Origin: Faecalicatena sp.
GTDB taxonomy: Bacteria > Bacillota > Clostridia > Lachnospirales > Lachnospiraceae
Reading direction: 5' to 3'
Length of the DNA stretch: 14,430 nt
Assembly (NCBI GenBank): GCA_009774255.1
Contig: VSNK01000136.1
Location: forward strand, 1-14,430
Below, one piece after another: positions 14,269 through 14,430 of this stretch; the first letter of the stretch is position 1, and every line of letters starts with the position of its first letter. Position numbers and translations under genes: made by a program. Below the pieces are notes generated by a model, which worked only from the letters and a program-made list of their open reading frames with translations, ran no database searches and was not told the origin of the DNA.

Positions 14269-14430
14269 AGTATGATACTCCTTTGTAAAATAAGAGAAAA
14301 CATCCCTGCATGGCGGCGCTTTCCCGGTTGATGGCAGGCCGATATCGTCTGCCAAGTACAACTTTGCATTAATCTTGAAGTAATAGTGCTCGATATTCGT
14401 GTCATCTGTGCGTCTCTTAACCGACGGCGT
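14269..14430 (-). other. Upstream region of thiM, open frame to window edge, no riboswitch seen
   Basis: On the minus strand the thiM reading frame has no stop codon from the right window edge down to the thiM start, about 54 codons. The translation contains TNIEHYYFKINAKLYLADD, which I do not recognise. The conserved TPP riboswitch segments CTGAGA and a TGATCTGGATAAT-like core are absent. It could be the tail of an unknown coding region or a leader open by chance. If a thiM promoter exists here it is not obvious. Confidence 0.3.

Noticed and set aside
14269..14361. Longer thiM start at TTG 14361 (304 residues)
   Set aside because: The extra 31 residues do not resemble ThiM, whereas ATG 14268 has a strong AAAGGAG site and gives the usual family length.
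1..14430. CRISPR array, tRNA, rRNA, insertion sequence or prophage genes
   Set aside because: I saw no regularly spaced repeats, no cloverleaf-like or rRNA-like sequence, and no transposase or integrase motifs.

Overview
The window looks like chromosomal DNA from a low-to-middle GC Gram-positive anaerobe of the Clostridia, most likely a gut Lachnospiraceae relative. The reasons are lipoprotein signal peptides, strong AGGAGG-type ribosome binding sites, a CIRCE heat-shock operator, a two-component system of Firmicutes type, and a carbohydrate-type ABC importer with no ATPase gene beside it. The species cannot be read from the sequence.

Layout. Positions 1-131 are intergenic: a CIRCE operator (28-54) that probably controls a chaperone gene left of the window, and a Rho-independent terminator (64-87) that ends the first operon. 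Positions 132-6836 are one minus-strand operon of five genes. In transcription order they are a 749-residue lipoprotein (propeller-like front, solute-binding back), a MalF/UgpA-type permease, a MalG/UgpE-type permease, a HlyD/MacA-like membrane fusion protein, and a MacB/FtsX-like four-helix permease without a nucleotide-binding domain. It joins parts of an importer to parts of an envelope exporter, and no ATPase is in the window. Positions 6837-7207 hold this operon's leader, a short coding remnant that resembles the tail of a histidine kinase, and a terminator for the next gene.

Positions 7208-7753 encode a small minus-strand lipoprotein. Divergent from it, at 8022-10583 on the plus strand, are an OmpR-type response regulator, its histidine kinase and a membrane-anchored DUF3221-like protein. 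An 11-bp direct repeat just upstream of the lipoprotein gene looks like an OmpR-type operator, so the regulator may control the lipoprotein. A related repeat lies upstream of the transporter operon.

Positions 10588-14268 are a minus-strand thiamine salvage operon in the order thiM, thiE, a HAD phosphatase gene, thiD, tenA. It encodes recycling of the thiazole and pyrimidine halves and their coupling to thiamine phosphate. No de novo genes (thiC, thiG) and no TPP riboswitch are visible. The operon looks richer in G+C than the rest and meets the plus-strand operon tail-to-tail with almost no gap, so it may have been acquired separately.
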